The notes below the pieces were generated by a model. It worked only from the letters and a program-made list of their open reading frames with translations, ran no database searches and had not been told where the DNA came from. Source: JAGVSR01 sp963750715 (GTDB lineage Bacteria; Pseudomonadota; Alphaproteobacteria; Rhizobiales; Hyphomicrobiaceae). Taken from it: 64,000 bases of DNA. The position numbers and the translations under genes are program-made. Every line of letters begins with the position of its first letter. Positions within the stretch are counted from its first letter, which is position 1. Shown here piece by piece: positions 35,763-45,647 of this stretch. The stretch is taken from NCBI GenBank assembly GCA_963750715.1, contig CAVVRP010000014.1:186001-250000 (forward strand), read 5' to 3'.

Positions 35763-36334
35763 GAAATCCCCCGCGGCTGGTCTTCTCAAGTTTGCCGGTA
35801 TGCCTGCCATCGTCTGCGATTACAATTCAGCGATGCGGGCGCGCCCTTCTGGGGTTCGCGGTCCGCAATGGCTGGAAAGCCATTAAGAGCGATTGCAATA
35901 AAATAACAACATAATTCCGAATTGCGCAATGTTTGTGCAATTGTCTTTCGTTGCCAGATGCGCAAGTCTAAAAAATGAGATGAATTTTCTCGGTTTTCAC
36001 CTGGCGGAATTGGATCGGCAGTGGTGTTGATTTCGGCGATTAGCGTTTTCTTTTCCTGTTTATCCGAATCGCTTCGGCGAGCCTACTCGGCCTCCAATTA
36101 TCGTGTTGCATATCGAATAATGGTGCGCCCGTTGGAGAGCCCTTAGAGGCCCTTGTTCCGGATTTTAGTGCCCATCAAAATCGCCGCCAGTGGACATCCT
36201 AGAGTCAGCACGGGGCATTCTAGGTTCCGCTCCGGCAATCGCTGATCCTTCACCATGAACTGGAGTTCTCCTCGCGCAAGCCCGTGGACAGGTGCCACTC
36301 TTGTCGCCCCTGTCCAGATCTCTTTGAGGCCCCA
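35763..36334. other. Gap, AT-richer than its surroundings, no gene seen
   Basis: No protein family was recognised. The part 35890-36120 is unusually AT-rich for this window. The first copy of a dispersed repeat lies at 36131-36235. Confidence 0.45.
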
Positions 36335-37070
36335 ATGACCCACAAGTCTCTGTTAGCAGCTGCGGCTGCTGTTTCCCTTCTTGCCCTGTCCTCCGGCGCT
36401 CAGGCCTGTCATACCGACCGTGCGCTCCGGCACGTGGGCGATGGTATCGCGCGCACTGGCGACTGCTTGTTCGGCTGGATGTTCCACAAGCGCGCGTAGT
36501 GGTGTCGCCCTTTTGAGACTCACCAGGCCGTGTCAGCTACTTGGCTAGGCCGACGCGGCTCCGCGTGCTACCAGTCGTGACATACCGCCTTCACATCGGG
36601 TTGATAACGCCCGGTCGCACGCGGAGCCGGTGATTTGCGGTGCTCGCGCCCGAGTCGCAGGAGGAAACGACAACCAGGTCGCCAGATCAACCGGCGATCG
36701 ATCGGTGCATTGATTGGGCATCCGCATCGAAGTGTGCGGGTGCCTAAGTCATTTTCGGGCTGACCGGCCTCAGCCGGTCTCTAGGCTCACCGCCGACATA
36801 ATTCAGCCGGAATGTCACTGCCGAGTGTGCGGCTCAGCATCACTTCTGGTGGTGTTGCAGCCCGACTTCGGGTGTTTCCTCCCTAGACTTGGGTCGCACG
36901 AGCAATCGCGCGGCCTTTTTTTTATGGTGTGCGTGAGTTGTAGGTCGGAGCACCACGACGCCCATTGGAGAGCCCTTTGACGCCCTTGTTAAGTACTGTC
37001 GGAGAAGGGGAATCTCACACGATCAAAATCGCCGCAAGCGGCCATCCTTGAGTCTTCTAGAGCAGGTTTA
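36131..37070. repeat. Dispersed direct repeat, two copies about 830 bases apart
   Basis: TTGGAGAGCCCTTAGAGGCC at about 36132 and TTGGAGAGCCCTTTGACGCC at about 36964 both continue with CTTGTT. About 40-55 bases on, each has ATCAAAATCGCCGC followed by a similar CATCCT…GAGTC part. The copies are imperfect, each about 100 bases. Confidence 0.6.
36335..36499 (+). CDS. Small secreted protein
   Basis: 54 residues. ATG 36335 starts MTHKSLLAAAAAVSLLALSS with a cleavage-like AQA-CH, leaving a mature peptide of about 30 residues (HTDRALRHVGDGIARTGDCL and FGWMFHKRA) with two cysteines. GAGG lies eight bases before the start. No family recognised. Confidence 0.5.
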   Translation: MTHKSLLAAAAAVSLLALSSGAQACHTDRALRHVGDGIARTGDCLFGWMFHKRA

Positions 37071-37715
37071 TCTGGTTGCGCGAGCCCGGCCCGCAGTAGC
37101 ACCACTCGCCTCGTGCCATCGACCCGGCGAGCCGTCGTTGAGAGTGTGGGGCGCGAGGGCCGGGGTTGCACCGCCGCTGCACCGGTGGTGAACCCCCCCG
37201 GTCATCGCCTGCTTCTCGCGCTCGCTCTCAGACTGACGCTATCGTGATCGATCTGCATCAGCGATGGAAGTTCAGCAAGCTGGGACGCACCTTACAAGAA
37301 ACGATCATTTCTGAGGTTAATCCCTGGCGAGGGCGATGCGCGCGACGCGGGGGCTTTGCCTTGGAGCTTTCCGTCCTGACGGGAATGCTCCTCGCGACCG
37401 GGTGGCCTTGACCCGTGAAGAACCCGTGGTAGTCACTGCTTGCTTATTGGTGTTCGCCGACAGACCCGCGTTCGTCCGTCTGCCCCGTAATTACAAAGAC
37501 GCGAAAAGCGTGATAATTAATTTGGAGGCTTCTCTAAGGAAGTGGCCTTGGCGGGGGCGAAGGCACGTCAGGAAGAACTCCTGCGCAACGCGCCCAAGAT
37601 AATGCAGGTCTTTCCGGTCGAAGACCTCTGATCCCGTAACGTCGCAGCCTTCCGGGCCTCGCTTTTGGTGGCCCGGAGACCTATATTTCATTTGTCCGTC
37701 AGGGGGCGGATTCCC
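36500..37715. other. Gene-poor stretch
   Basis: No family-like protein was found. It holds the second copy of the dispersed repeat (about 36963-37070) and a perfect seven-pair hairpin GACCGGC-CTCA-GCCGGTC at 36762-36779 without a T-run. Confidence 0.45.
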
Positions 37716-38048
37716 ATGAAAAACCAGAACTCTAAAACCGCGCCGGAGACGGTGCTGGCCTTTACGGTTTGGGTTGACGACAACTTCCACTACATGGACG
37801 AAAGCCAGCGTTACTGCAGCGGCAAGTTCGCTACGCTCGATGAGGCGCTGGACAAGTGCAAGCGGATCGTCGCTGAGTACCTGGAGAGCGCCTATAAGCC
37901 AGGGATGACTGCCAAGGAACTGTACGAGAGTTACTTGTCCTTTGGCGAAGATCCCTGGATCGAGGGGCACAGCCCCAAAGTGTTCTCGGCCTGGACTTAC
38001 GCGAAGGCGGTCGCGTCCGCGATAGCGGGGGAGGCGCACGCCGCATGA
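37716..38048 (+). CDS. Hypothetical cytosolic protein
   Basis: 110 residues starting MKNQNSKTAPETVLAFTVWV. It contains DDNFHYMDESQRYCSGKFAT, AYKPGMTAKELYESYLSFGE and DPWIEG, a compact alpha/beta composition without signal peptide. ATG 37716 follows AGGGGGCGG. I believe proteins of this kind are widespread in Hyphomicrobiales, but I cannot name the family or a function. Confidence 0.68.
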   Translation: MKNQNSKTAPETVLAFTVWVDDNFHYMDESQRYCSGKFATLDEALDKCKRIVAEYLESAYKPGMTAKELYESYLSFGEDPWIEGHSPKVFSAWTYAKAVASAIAGEAHAA

Positions 38049-38109
38049 ACTCAGCTCGAACCCGACCCGCAATGGGGCCGGGCCCGGAGATCAGACCCAT
38101 CATGGCTGC

Positions 38110-38457
38110 TTAGAATGGCGCCTTCTCATCCGTGCTAATTAACACTCGCTCAGCCTCTCGGGATTTATTATCGCAAGCACCAACCGCCTCGTCGAAGCCG
38201 ACACGTCTTGTATTCGGTGCTAGCTGCCCGCTCTTGAGTGCTGAATCCATCGCTCCCTTCAAGCCTTCGTCTTCTTCGTAGTGGGGAGCGAGCCGCATGA
38301 GGACATCGCACGCATATTTGGCCGCGTGCTCCTCATCTCCTAATCGGGCAAGTGCGAAGATGAGGCCTGTGCCCAGCACAAAGACCAGAGCGACTAAGAT
38401 CACATCGCGGATCGTAAGGGGCTTGAGTTCGGCAATCCTAGGTCGAGCGTGTTGCAC
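38110..38457 (-). CDS. Hypothetical protein with one membrane helix
   Basis: 115 residues from a GTG at 38457. A hydrophobic helix LTIRDVILVALVFVLGTGLI (about 14-33) is followed by a soluble helical part with two cysteines (YACDVLMRLAPHYEEDEGLK and VGACDNKS). It is probably anchored in the inner membrane. The family was not recognised, and it runs opposite to its left neighbour. Confidence 0.55.
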   Translation of the reverse strand: MQHARPRIAELKPLTIRDVILVALVFVLGTGLIFALARLGDEEHAAKYACDVLMRLAPHYEEDEGLKGAMDSALKSGQLAPNTRRVGFDEAVGACDNKSREAERVLISTDEKAPF

Positions 38458-38745
38458 GGATCACACCTCACTACAGGGCAGGCTAGTGAAATCTAACACG
38501 CTTGGGACAGATCAGCAGCCTGCTGCTGTGACGGCCTGGTATCACAGTGTGATCAGGGTACATCAGCGTGGGGTGGGGCTGCTCCCTGGGGTTACATGGG
38601 AGCAGAATAGGTCAATATCTGCGCCGTTACAGGGCGGGCTGCAGAGGAAGATCAGGTTGCGTACACGGCGAAAACGGGATGCATCACGGCACCCTAGCCT
38701 CGGAGCATCGCTCTGACGGACTTTGGAGTGAACCTCTTGCCACGC

Positions 38746-39408
38746 TCATTCGAATTTCCCTGCCTGCTCAAGCTGTTCGGCAATCTTGGCGTAGCTCAGT
38801 CTCTTACCACTATTAAAGCTCACTCTTCGGAGTTGCTTGGCTAGTGCAACTGCCTCAGGCCGCGTCTTGGCGTGGGACTTTCTGCCTTCGCATTTTCCAG
38901 TCTCGGCTCGCTTGCGGGCTCTGGCGCCCTTGAGCTTTGTAACGAGCGCGGCCTTTTCAAACTGGGCAACCGCCCCCAGGATCTGCCGCACCATGACAGC
39001 CGTTGGTGTGTCATGCACAAACGTGTCAGGGCTGTCCGCTGCAATCAGCTCAATGCCGAGCTGGCGAAGCTTTTTATGCGCGGTCTCCTGCACCACCAGG
39101 TCGCGGGCAAAGCGGCTCGCGGTTTCAACGAGGATGACCCCGATACCATTACTCGCAATTCGCTGGAGCATGGCGACAAAGCCGGGGCGGTTGTCGATGT
39201 CGTCACTGCTCGCTTCCCGCGAGCATCCGTTGAGAGGTGCTCCTCGAGTCTCGAAACCGGCGGCTTGGACCGGCTGCTTCAATACCGTCCGCTGGCGCTT
39301 CTCCTGTCCTTGTCCGACTGCGGACAGTTTGTGGCGCGGCGAGCGGAGGTCAGGCGAGAGCATAGCACCAATTCGTTTAATTGCCCCTCGAGAGCATACC
39401 AAATGCAA
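38746..39408 (-). pseudogene. Serine recombinase, missing its N-terminal catalytic part
   Basis: The recognisable part runs from NRPGFVAMLQRIASNGIGVI through ETASRFARDLVVQE, GIELIAADSPDTFVHDTPTA and RQILGAVAQFEKAALVTKLK to GARARKRAETGKCEGRKSHA and a last helix AKIAEQLEQAG. The active-site serine region is replaced by degraded text (EKRQRTVLKQPVQAAGFE), and the end is also cut. It lies about 420 bases from a tRNA-Glu gene, a common place for integrative elements. Confidence 0.82.
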
Positions 39409-39830
39409 AAAACCGTATTTACTTGCCGCACTAACAGCCAGCGCCTCCGAGATAATTGGATTTGTAACTCGTGGCGCACGCGGGCAGGTGCTTGCAGTTG
39501 GCCGCTCGGCGGCTAGCGCAAAGAGGGCGGTCGATCTGGCCGCGGGACCTCAAAGGGCGCGAAGGAAAGTCTAAGATCAGTCGCGAGCGTCGTTGAGCGT
39601 CTCCGGCCTACCGTATCGTGACGTGTGGATCTGGCTTAGAGATACGCTCGGTGCTGAGCTTGTTTGCCTCGTCTCATGGCTGGACGGCAGAGAGAGCGCC
39701 GTCAAAGGTGACGCCGTCACCCACCTCCAGGTCGAGCCGGTGACAGCTTGCACGGCGTTGGGGCCAATGTTGGGGCGTCGCTGCAGGATTGGGAAATGGT
39801 GCAATAGTTTCATATACTAAGAAAAGACAA
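39409..39830. other. Gap between recombinase remnant and tRNA-Glu
   Basis: Nothing recognisable on either strand. No second copy of the tRNA 3' end was noticed here. Confidence 0.5.
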
Positions 39831-39905
39831 TGGCGCTCCCTACGGGAGTTGAACCCGTCTTTTCAGATTGAAAATCTGACGTCCTAACCGATAGACGAAG
39901 GGAGC
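39831..39905 (-). tRNA. tRNA-Glu (anticodon UUC)
   Basis: The minus strand folds as a cloverleaf: acceptor GCTCCCT/AGGGAGC, anticodon stem and loop CAGATT-TTC-AATCTG, T arm GACGGGTTCAACTCCCGT and an encoded CCA (39831-39833). The anticodon TTC decodes glutamate. It marks the right edge of the accessory region. Confidence 0.96.
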
Positions 39906-40013
39906 GTGCGGGCGGGTATAGTGAGGTTTGATGCGCGGCGCAAGCGAACCCTCGGTTACCGACATCTGGCCCGCTGTTGGGAAGCGTTCCGTGGCCGGAA
40001 AAGCGCCAGATCC

Positions 40014-41909
40014 CTAGGGCTTGGCCTGCTGTCGGGGGTCGGCGGCGTCCTCGATAGTCAACTCGATGCGCTCGCGCCCGCCCCAGCTATCGCGCTTCAG
40101 GTTTCCGGCAACGTGCATGGGCATGCCGTTCGACTGTACGAGCAGTTCTCCAAGCGGCTGACCGGCGGCGCGAAAGGCGACCGCTTCGAGCCGCGAACCG
40201 TCACTGGCTTCCAGTACGCAGCGCACGTGCGCTTCGCCGACGACCTTGGCGAATTTCACGCGTACAGCCGGGAAAGCAAAGCGCGGCTGCGGATTGCCCT
40301 GACCGTAGGGACCGGCCCGCTCGATCAGGTTGATCAGTTCATCGTTGACGCTCGCCGGAACCAGGGCGCCGTCGATCTCAAGGCCGTGCGTGGCGCGCGC
40401 TTGGGTGCTCGCCTGTTTCAAAGCCTCGCCGAAGTAGGCGCACAGATCGTCGAGCTTCGTCTTCGCGACCGTCAGCCCGGCGGCCATGGCGTGGCCGCCG
40501 CCCTTGGCCAGCAGCCCGTCGGCCACCGCCGCGCGTACCGCCGATCCGATATCGACGCCGGCGACCGAGCGCAACGAGCCCGTACCCGTCAGCGCGCCGG
40601 AGCTGCCATCATTCTCCCAGGCGATGACGCAGCTTGGGCGGCGGAACTTCTCGACAAGCCGACTGGCAACGAGACCGACGACGCCCTTGTGCCATGTGTC
40701 GGAGCCGACCACGACGATTGGTAGCTCGGGGCGTTCCGTTACGAGACGGTCGGCTACGGCAATCGCTTCCTCCAGCATCGTCGTCTCGATAGCCTTGCGC
40801 TCCTTGTTGAGACGGTCGAGCAACTGGGCGATACGCTGCGCTTCCGTCTCGTCGTCGATGGTAAGCAGCCGAGCGCCAAGCGCGGCATCGCCGATACGGC
40901 CGCCCGCATTGATGCGAGGTCCGAGGATAAAGCCCAGATGATATGTGGTCGGCGCCTGATTGAGCACCGCGACGTCGCACAGTGCGCGTAGTCCCTTATT
41001 CTCACGCTGGCGCATCACGGCGAGACCTTTGATGACGTAGGCCCGGTTCAGATCCTGTAGAGGAACGACGTCCGCCACGGTCGCGAGCGCGACGAGGTCG
41101 AGATCACGCAGCAAGGGCGGTTCGCTCATTCCGTTCGCATAACAGCCGCGTGCGCGCAGTTCGCGCGTCACCGCCACGAGCACGAGAAATACGACCCCCG
41201 CCGCGCACAGGTGGCCCAGGCCAGAGACGTCATCCTGCCGGTTCGGATTGACAACCGCGTGCACGTCCGGCAGCCGCACGTCGGCCTGATGGTGGTCGAG
41301 GACGAGAACGTCGGTGCCGAGTCTGCGCGCGACGCCCAGCGCATCGAAGCTCGTCGTGCCACAATCGACTGTGACGATGAGGCGGGCGCCTTCCTTGACG
41401 AGCAGATCTATCGCCGTCGCGTTCGGCCCATAGCCTTCGAAGATGCGGTCGGGGATGTAGATGCGCGCCGGCACGCCGTGATGCGCAAGGAAGCGCGCCA
41501 TCAGGGCAGACGAGCACGCGCCATCGACATCGTAGTCGCCGAAGATGGCGACCGGTTCGCGCTTCTGAATGGCATCCGCGATGCGCGCAGCGGCCTTGTC
41601 CATGTCCTGCAGCACTGCGGGGTCGGGCATCAGCGCCTTGATCGACGGGTCGAGAAACACCGATACGCCGTCTGGCGTCACACCACGTGCGGCGAGCACG
41701 CGTCCGAGCAGCTCGGGCAGGCCGTGGTGCTGGCTTATGGTGAGTGCGGTGTTGAGTGCGGACGAGGCAAGCCGCTCTATCCACTGTGACCCGCGCGCCG
41801 AATGCGCGACGCCGAGAAAGGGCCTGTTCGAGTTGGAAACATCGGCGGGGATCTCGGCGACAGCCTCGCGGCTGCCCGCCGTCGCGCGCCTTTTCGTGAT
41901 CGCCGCCAT
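40014..41909 (-). CDS. recJ: Single-stranded-DNA-specific exonuclease RecJ
   Basis: About 631 residues from MAAITKRR (ATG 41909, with a G-run six bases upstream); ATGs at 41921 and the frame start at 42023 are less likely. DHH-family motifs are present: AIFGDYDVDGACSSALM (motif I), TVDCGTTS (II), VLDHHQAD (III) and the DHHA1 GGGHAMAAGL near residue 490. It degrades single-stranded DNA 5' to 3' in recombination and mismatch repair. It is the last gene of a minus-strand run: aminotransferase, hom, glpX, recJ. Confidence 0.94.
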   Translation of the reverse strand: MAAITKRRATAGSREAVAEIPADVSNSNRPFLGVAHSARGSQWIERLASSALNTALTISQHHGLPELLGRVLAARGVTPDGVSVFLDPSIKALMPDPAVLQDMDKAAARIADAIQKREPVAIFGDYDVDGACSSALMARFLAHHGVPARIYIPDRIFEGYGPNATAIDLLVKEGARLIVTVDCGTTSFDALGVARRLGTDVLVLDHHQADVRLPDVHAVVNPNRQDDVSGLGHLCAAGVVFLVLVAVTRELRARGCYANGMSEPPLLRDLDLVALATVADVVPLQDLNRAYVIKGLAVMRQRENKGLRALCDVAVLNQAPTTYHLGFILGPRINAGGRIGDAALGARLLTIDDETEAQRIAQLLDRLNKERKAIETTMLEEAIAVADRLVTERPELPIVVVGSDTWHKGVVGLVASRLVEKFRRPSCVIAWENDGSSGALTGTGSLRSVAGVDIGSAVRAAVADGLLAKGGGHAMAAGLTVAKTKLDDLCAYFGEALKQASTQARATHGLEIDGALVPASVNDELINLIERAGPYGQGNPQPRFAFPAVRVKFAKVVGEAHVRCVLEASDGSRLEAVAFRAAGQPLGELLVQSNGMPMHVAGNLKRDSWGGRERIELTIEDAADPRQQAKP

Positions 41910-42050
41910 GAACGCCCCCATCACCCGAATCAGTAGAGGCAGTTCACCACCTGATGGCGGCGTGGGCGAGACGGCAAAGCCTTGTATCAACAGGAATACG
42001 GGTGACGGCCCGCAAAACTTCACAACAGGCAGAATATAGCTATCCTGCCC

Positions 42051-43037
42051 TCAAGCCGGGAACCGAGCCCCGATATCCCTGAAGCTGGTCTTGATGCGGC
42101 GCACGGTGCCGGTCTTGGAGCGCATGACGACTGTTTCTGTTTCAGCGAAGTCGCCGCGGAAGCGCACGCCGTCGAGCAGCGATCCATCGGTGACGCCGGT
42201 GGCCGAAAACACCACATCGGCGGACGCCATGTCCTCAAGGCGGAAGATGCGGTCGATATCCCCGATGCCCATCCTGGCGGCGCGGATGCGCTCGTCATTG
42301 TTGGAGGGCTTCAGACGGCCGTAGATCTGCCCGCCGATGCATCGCAGGGCCGCGGCCGCGAGCACGCCTTCGGGTGCGCCGCCCGATCCCAGATAAATGT
42401 CGATGCCCGTTTCACGCGCGTCCGTGGTCCAAATGACACCGGCGATATCGCCATCGGGGATGAGGCGGACGGCGGCGCCGGCGTCGCGCACGGCCTTGAC
42501 GATCTCGGCATGGCGCGGCCGATCGAGAATGCAGGCGGTGATTTCCGCGACCGGCACGCCCTTGGCTTCGGCGAGCGAAATGATATTGTCCCCTGGGCTC
42601 CGATCGAGACCGACGACGCCGTCGGGATAGCCGGGGCCAATGGCGATCTTGTCCATGTACATGTCGGGCGCGTGCAAAAGGCCGCCCTTCTCCGAGATCG
42701 CGAGCACGGCGAGCGCATTCGGCATCGACTTGGCGCAGATGGTCGTGCCTTCCAGAGGATCAACCGCGATGTCGACTTCGGGACCCTCGCCCGAGCCCAC
42801 TTCCTCACCGATGTAGAGCATCGGGGCTTCGTCCATCTCGCCCTCGCCGATGACGACGGTGCCGCGAATGGTGAGGCGTGCGAGCTCGCGGCGCATGGCG
42901 TCGACGGCGGCCTTGTCCGCCAGCTTCTCATTGCCCCGTCCCCTGAGGCGCGCCGCGGCGATGGCCGCGGCTTCCGTCACGCGCGCCACTTCCAGAACGA
43001 GTACGCGATCGAGTCCGGTGATCCGATCCTTGCTCAT
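42051..43037 (-). CDS. glpX: Fructose-1,6-bisphosphatase class II
   Basis: 328 residues from MSKDRITG (ATG 43037). The GlpX motifs are present: RGTVVIGEGEMDEAPMLYIG and VDIAVDPLEGTTICAKSMPN with the metal-binding acidic residues, and DIYLGSGGAPEGVLAAAALR. It removes phosphate from C1 of fructose-1,6-bisphosphate in gluconeogenesis, using divalent metal. It lies directly after hom, with recJ 140 bases further on, in one probable transcript. Confidence 0.95.
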   Translation of the reverse strand: MSKDRITGLDRVLVLEVARVTEAAAIAAARLRGRGNEKLADKAAVDAMRRELARLTIRGTVVIGEGEMDEAPMLYIGEEVGSGEGPEVDIAVDPLEGTTICAKSMPNALAVLAISEKGGLLHAPDMYMDKIAIGPGYPDGVVGLDRSPGDNIISLAEAKGVPVAEITACILDRPRHAEIVKAVRDAGAAVRLIPDGDIAGVIWTTDARETGIDIYLGSGGAPEGVLAAAALRCIGGQIYGRLKPSNNDERIRAARMGIGDIDRIFRLEDMASADVVFSATGVTDGSLLDGVRFRGDFAETETVVMRSKTGTVRRIKTSFRDIGARFPA

Positions 43038-43077
43038 GTGCAGTCTCCTCATTCTGGCTGACCGTCAGGGCCGAGCC

Positions 43078-44394
43078 TCAAAAGCTTTCAATTCGTATCA
43101 TCTTGGGTCGACCCGCGATCTTGCCATCGCTTTCGATCGCGTCGAGTGCCTTGCGAATGTTCTCTTCGGTGGTCTCATGCGTGATGAGAATGACGGGAGC
43201 GGCGACATCAGTTTCGCCGCGCGTATCGGGGGAGGCGTGCGGCCGGCGCTGCACGATGCTTTCAAGCGAAACCTCCCGGTCGCCCATGCGCTTGGCAATA
43301 GCCGCCATGGCGCCCGGCCGGTCGAGAACGGCAAGGCGAACGTAATAGGCCCCGTGATGCGTGCCGATCTTCGCGCGCTTATAGGGGGCGAGTTGCGCCA
43401 CGGGACGCAGGAACGGCGGCAGTACCAGTCCGCGCGCCACGTCGATAATGTCGCTCGCCACGGCCGAGGCTGTCGGCAGCGCCCCGGCGCCCGGTCCGAC
43501 GAGAAGCAGCGAGCCGGAGAAATCACCCTCGATCGCCACGCAATTGGTAACGCCCGAGACGCGAGCGACGGTTGCGTCCTGCGGCACCATGGCGGGATGC
43601 ACGCGGGCTTCGATGCCAGACGGTGTGCGCTCGGCGACTGCCAGCAGTTTGATGCGGTAGCCCAGGTTTTCCGCAGCCTCGATGTCCGCCGCCGTGATCG
43701 TCTCGATGCCTTCGACGTGGATCTGGTCGAAGTCGACGAGCGTGCCGAAGGCAAGGCTCGCCAGCAACGCGAGCTTGTGCGCGGCATCGAAACCGCCGAC
43801 ATCAAATGCGGGATCGGCCTCGGCATAGCCCTTGGCCTGTGCATCCTTGAGGACGTCGGCGAAGGCGAGCTTCTCGTCCTGCATCTTAGTCAGGATGTAG
43901 TTGCAGGTGCCGTTGAGTATGCCGTAGACGCGGCGCACCTCGTTGGCGGCGAGCGCTTCGCGCAGCGTCTTGATGACGGGGATGCCACCGGCTACAGCGG
44001 CTTCGAAATTAAGTGAGACGCCGCTTTTCTCCGCCATCGCCGCAAGCTGCGCGCCGTGCTTGGCAAGCAGCGCCTTGTTGGCCGTGACTACGTGCTTGCC
44101 GGCGCGCAAGGCCGCTTCGACGGAAGCCCGGGCGACGCCTTCGTCGCCACCGATCAATTCAACGAAACAGTCGATCGAGAGATCCTTTGCAAGGCCGACC
44201 GGATCATCGAACCAGACGGCTTGGCCGAGTTCAACGCCGCGCGGTTTCGCACGCGTGCGGGCGGCGACGCCGGCGACGACGATGCGCCGCTGTAACGTCT
44301 CCGCGAGACGCTCACCATGAACCGCAATGAGTTGCAGCAGGCCGGTGCCGACGGTGCCAAGACCGGCAACGCCAAGGCGCAAGGGTGCGTTCAT
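43078..44394 (-). CDS. hom: Homoserine dehydrogenase
   Basis: 438 residues. The N-terminal Rossmann motif GVAGLGTVGTGLLQL, the catalytic region with VTANKALLAKHGAQL and GILNGTCNYILTKM, and the substrate part DPAFDVGGFDAAHKLALLAS identify the enzyme. The C-terminal ACT domain (about 350-430, YYVRLAVLDRPGAMAAIAKR) suggests feedback control, usually by threonine. It converts aspartate semialdehyde to homoserine, precursor of threonine and methionine. It starts 17 bases after the aminotransferase; metY in this window uses the same branch. Confidence 0.96.
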   Translation of the reverse strand: MNAPLRLGVAGLGTVGTGLLQLIAVHGERLAETLQRRIVVAGVAARTRAKPRGVELGQAVWFDDPVGLAKDLSIDCFVELIGGDEGVARASVEAALRAGKHVVTANKALLAKHGAQLAAMAEKSGVSLNFEAAVAGGIPVIKTLREALAANEVRRVYGILNGTCNYILTKMQDEKLAFADVLKDAQAKGYAEADPAFDVGGFDAAHKLALLASLAFGTLVDFDQIHVEGIETITAADIEAAENLGYRIKLLAVAERTPSGIEARVHPAMVPQDATVARVSGVTNCVAIEGDFSGSLLLVGPGAGALPTASAVASDIIDVARGLVLPPFLRPVAQLAPYKRAKIGTHHGAYYVRLAVLDRPGAMAAIAKRMGDREVSLESIVQRRPHASPDTRGETDVAAPVILITHETTEENIRKALDAIESDGKIAGRPKMIRIESF

Positions 44395-44411
44395 GGAAAG
44401 CTACTCGAGAC

Positions 44412-45647
44412 CTACCGGATTGCCTTTTGAGGAATCGTAACGACGTTATGCCCGCTTTGCGGTGCCTCTGCGAAGAACTTTTTGATATTGCGGGCCGCCT
44501 GGCGCGTGCGGTGCTCGTTCTCCACGAGGGCAATGCGGACGAACCCCTCCCCGTACTCGCCAAAGCCAAGCCCCGGAGACACCGCCACGTCGGCCTTTTC
44601 GATCAAAAGCTTCGCGAATTCAACCGATCCGAGGGCCTTAAAGGGTTCCGGGATCGGGCACCATGCGAACATGGTCGCTGGCGGCGGCGGGATGTTCCAG
44701 CCCGAGCGGCCGAAGCTCTCGACGAGACAGTCCCGCCGCGCCTTGTAGACGCTGCGGATCTCTTCGACGCAGTCCTGCGGACCGTTGAGGGCGGCGGCGG
44801 CGGCGACCTGGATCGGCGTGAAGGCGCCGTAATCGAGGTAGGATTTGACCCGGGCGAGCGCACCTATGAGCCGTTCGTTGCCGACGGCGCAACCCATGCG
44901 CCAGCCGGGCATGTTGTAAGTCTTGGACAGTGACGTGAACTCAATCGTGATATCCTTGGCGCCTGGAACCTGCAGCACCGAAGGCGGCGGTTCGCTGTCG
45001 AAGTAGAGTTCCGCGTAGGCGATGTCGGAAAGGATTATGAGGCCGAGCTTTTTCGCCAGCGCCACGGCATCCTTGTAGAAGTCGAGGCTGGCGACCATTG
45101 CCGTCGGATTCGACGGATACGAAAGGATCATCGCAATCGGCTTGGGGATGGAATGCTTGACCGCGTGCTCGACCGCGCGCAGGAACTCCTCGCCTGTCCC
45201 GGCTGGCACGTGGCGCATGCCGGCTCCGGCGATAATAAAGCCAAACTCGTGAATGGGATATGTCGGATTGGGCACGATGACGATGTCGCCCGGCGCGGTG
45301 ATCGCCTGCGCCATGTTGGCGAAGCCTTCCTTCGAGCCAAGCGTGGCGACAACCTGGGTCTCGGGATCGAGCTTCACGCCGAACCGGCGATCGTAATAGG
45401 CCGCCTGCGCGCGCCGCAGCCCCGGAATGCCCTTGGAGGCCGAATAACGATGCGTGCGCGGTTTGTTGATCGTCTCGACGAGCTTATCGACGATGTGCTG
45501 GGGCGTCGGCATATCTGGATTGCCCATGCCCAGATCGATGATGTCGGCGCCCCGTGCGCGGGCCGTGGCCTTCAACCGGTTGACCTCGGCGAACACATAG
45601 GGGGGCAGTCGTTTGATGCGGTGGAAATCTTCAGCCACGGAATGCCT
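44412..45647 (-). CDS. Class I aminotransferase (AlaC / LL-DAP aminotransferase-like)
   Basis: 411 residues from MRHSVAEDF (ATG 45647). A PLP-dependent fold-type I enzyme with DIIDLGMGNPDMPTPQHI, the YSASKGIPGLR loop, NPTYPIHEFGF, SYPSNPTAM, SDIAYAELYF and the cofactor lysine in FTSLSKTYNMPGWRMG. This subgroup is placed beside hom in many alphaproteobacteria. It is annotated variously as LL-diaminopimelate, aspartate or alanine aminotransferase, and the substrate cannot be read from sequence. It starts the operon with hom, glpX and recJ. Confidence 0.9.
   Translation of the reverse strand, partial: RHSVAEDFHRIKRLPPYVFAEVNRLKATARARGADIIDLGMGNPDMPTPQHIVDKLVETINKPRTHRYSASKGIPGLRRAQAAYYDRRFGVKLDPETQVVATLGSKEGFANMAQAITAPGDIVIVPNPTYPIHEFGFIIAGAGMRHVPAGTGEEFLRAVEHAVKHSIPKPIAMILSYPSNPTAMVASLDFYKDAVALAKKLGLIILSDIAYAELYFDSEPPPSVLQVPGAKDITIEFTSLSKTYNMPGWRMGCAVGNERLIGALARVKSYLDYGAFTPIQVAAAAALNGPQDCVEEIRSVYKARRDCLVESFGRSGWNIPPPPATMFAWCPIPEPFKALGSVEFAKLLIEKADVAVSPGLGFGEYGEGFVRIALVENEHRTRQAARNIKKFFAEAPQSGHNVVTIPQKAIR

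Noticed and set aside
39409..39830. Second copy of the tRNA-Glu 3' end as an attachment site
   Set aside because: None was seen here or elsewhere in the window.
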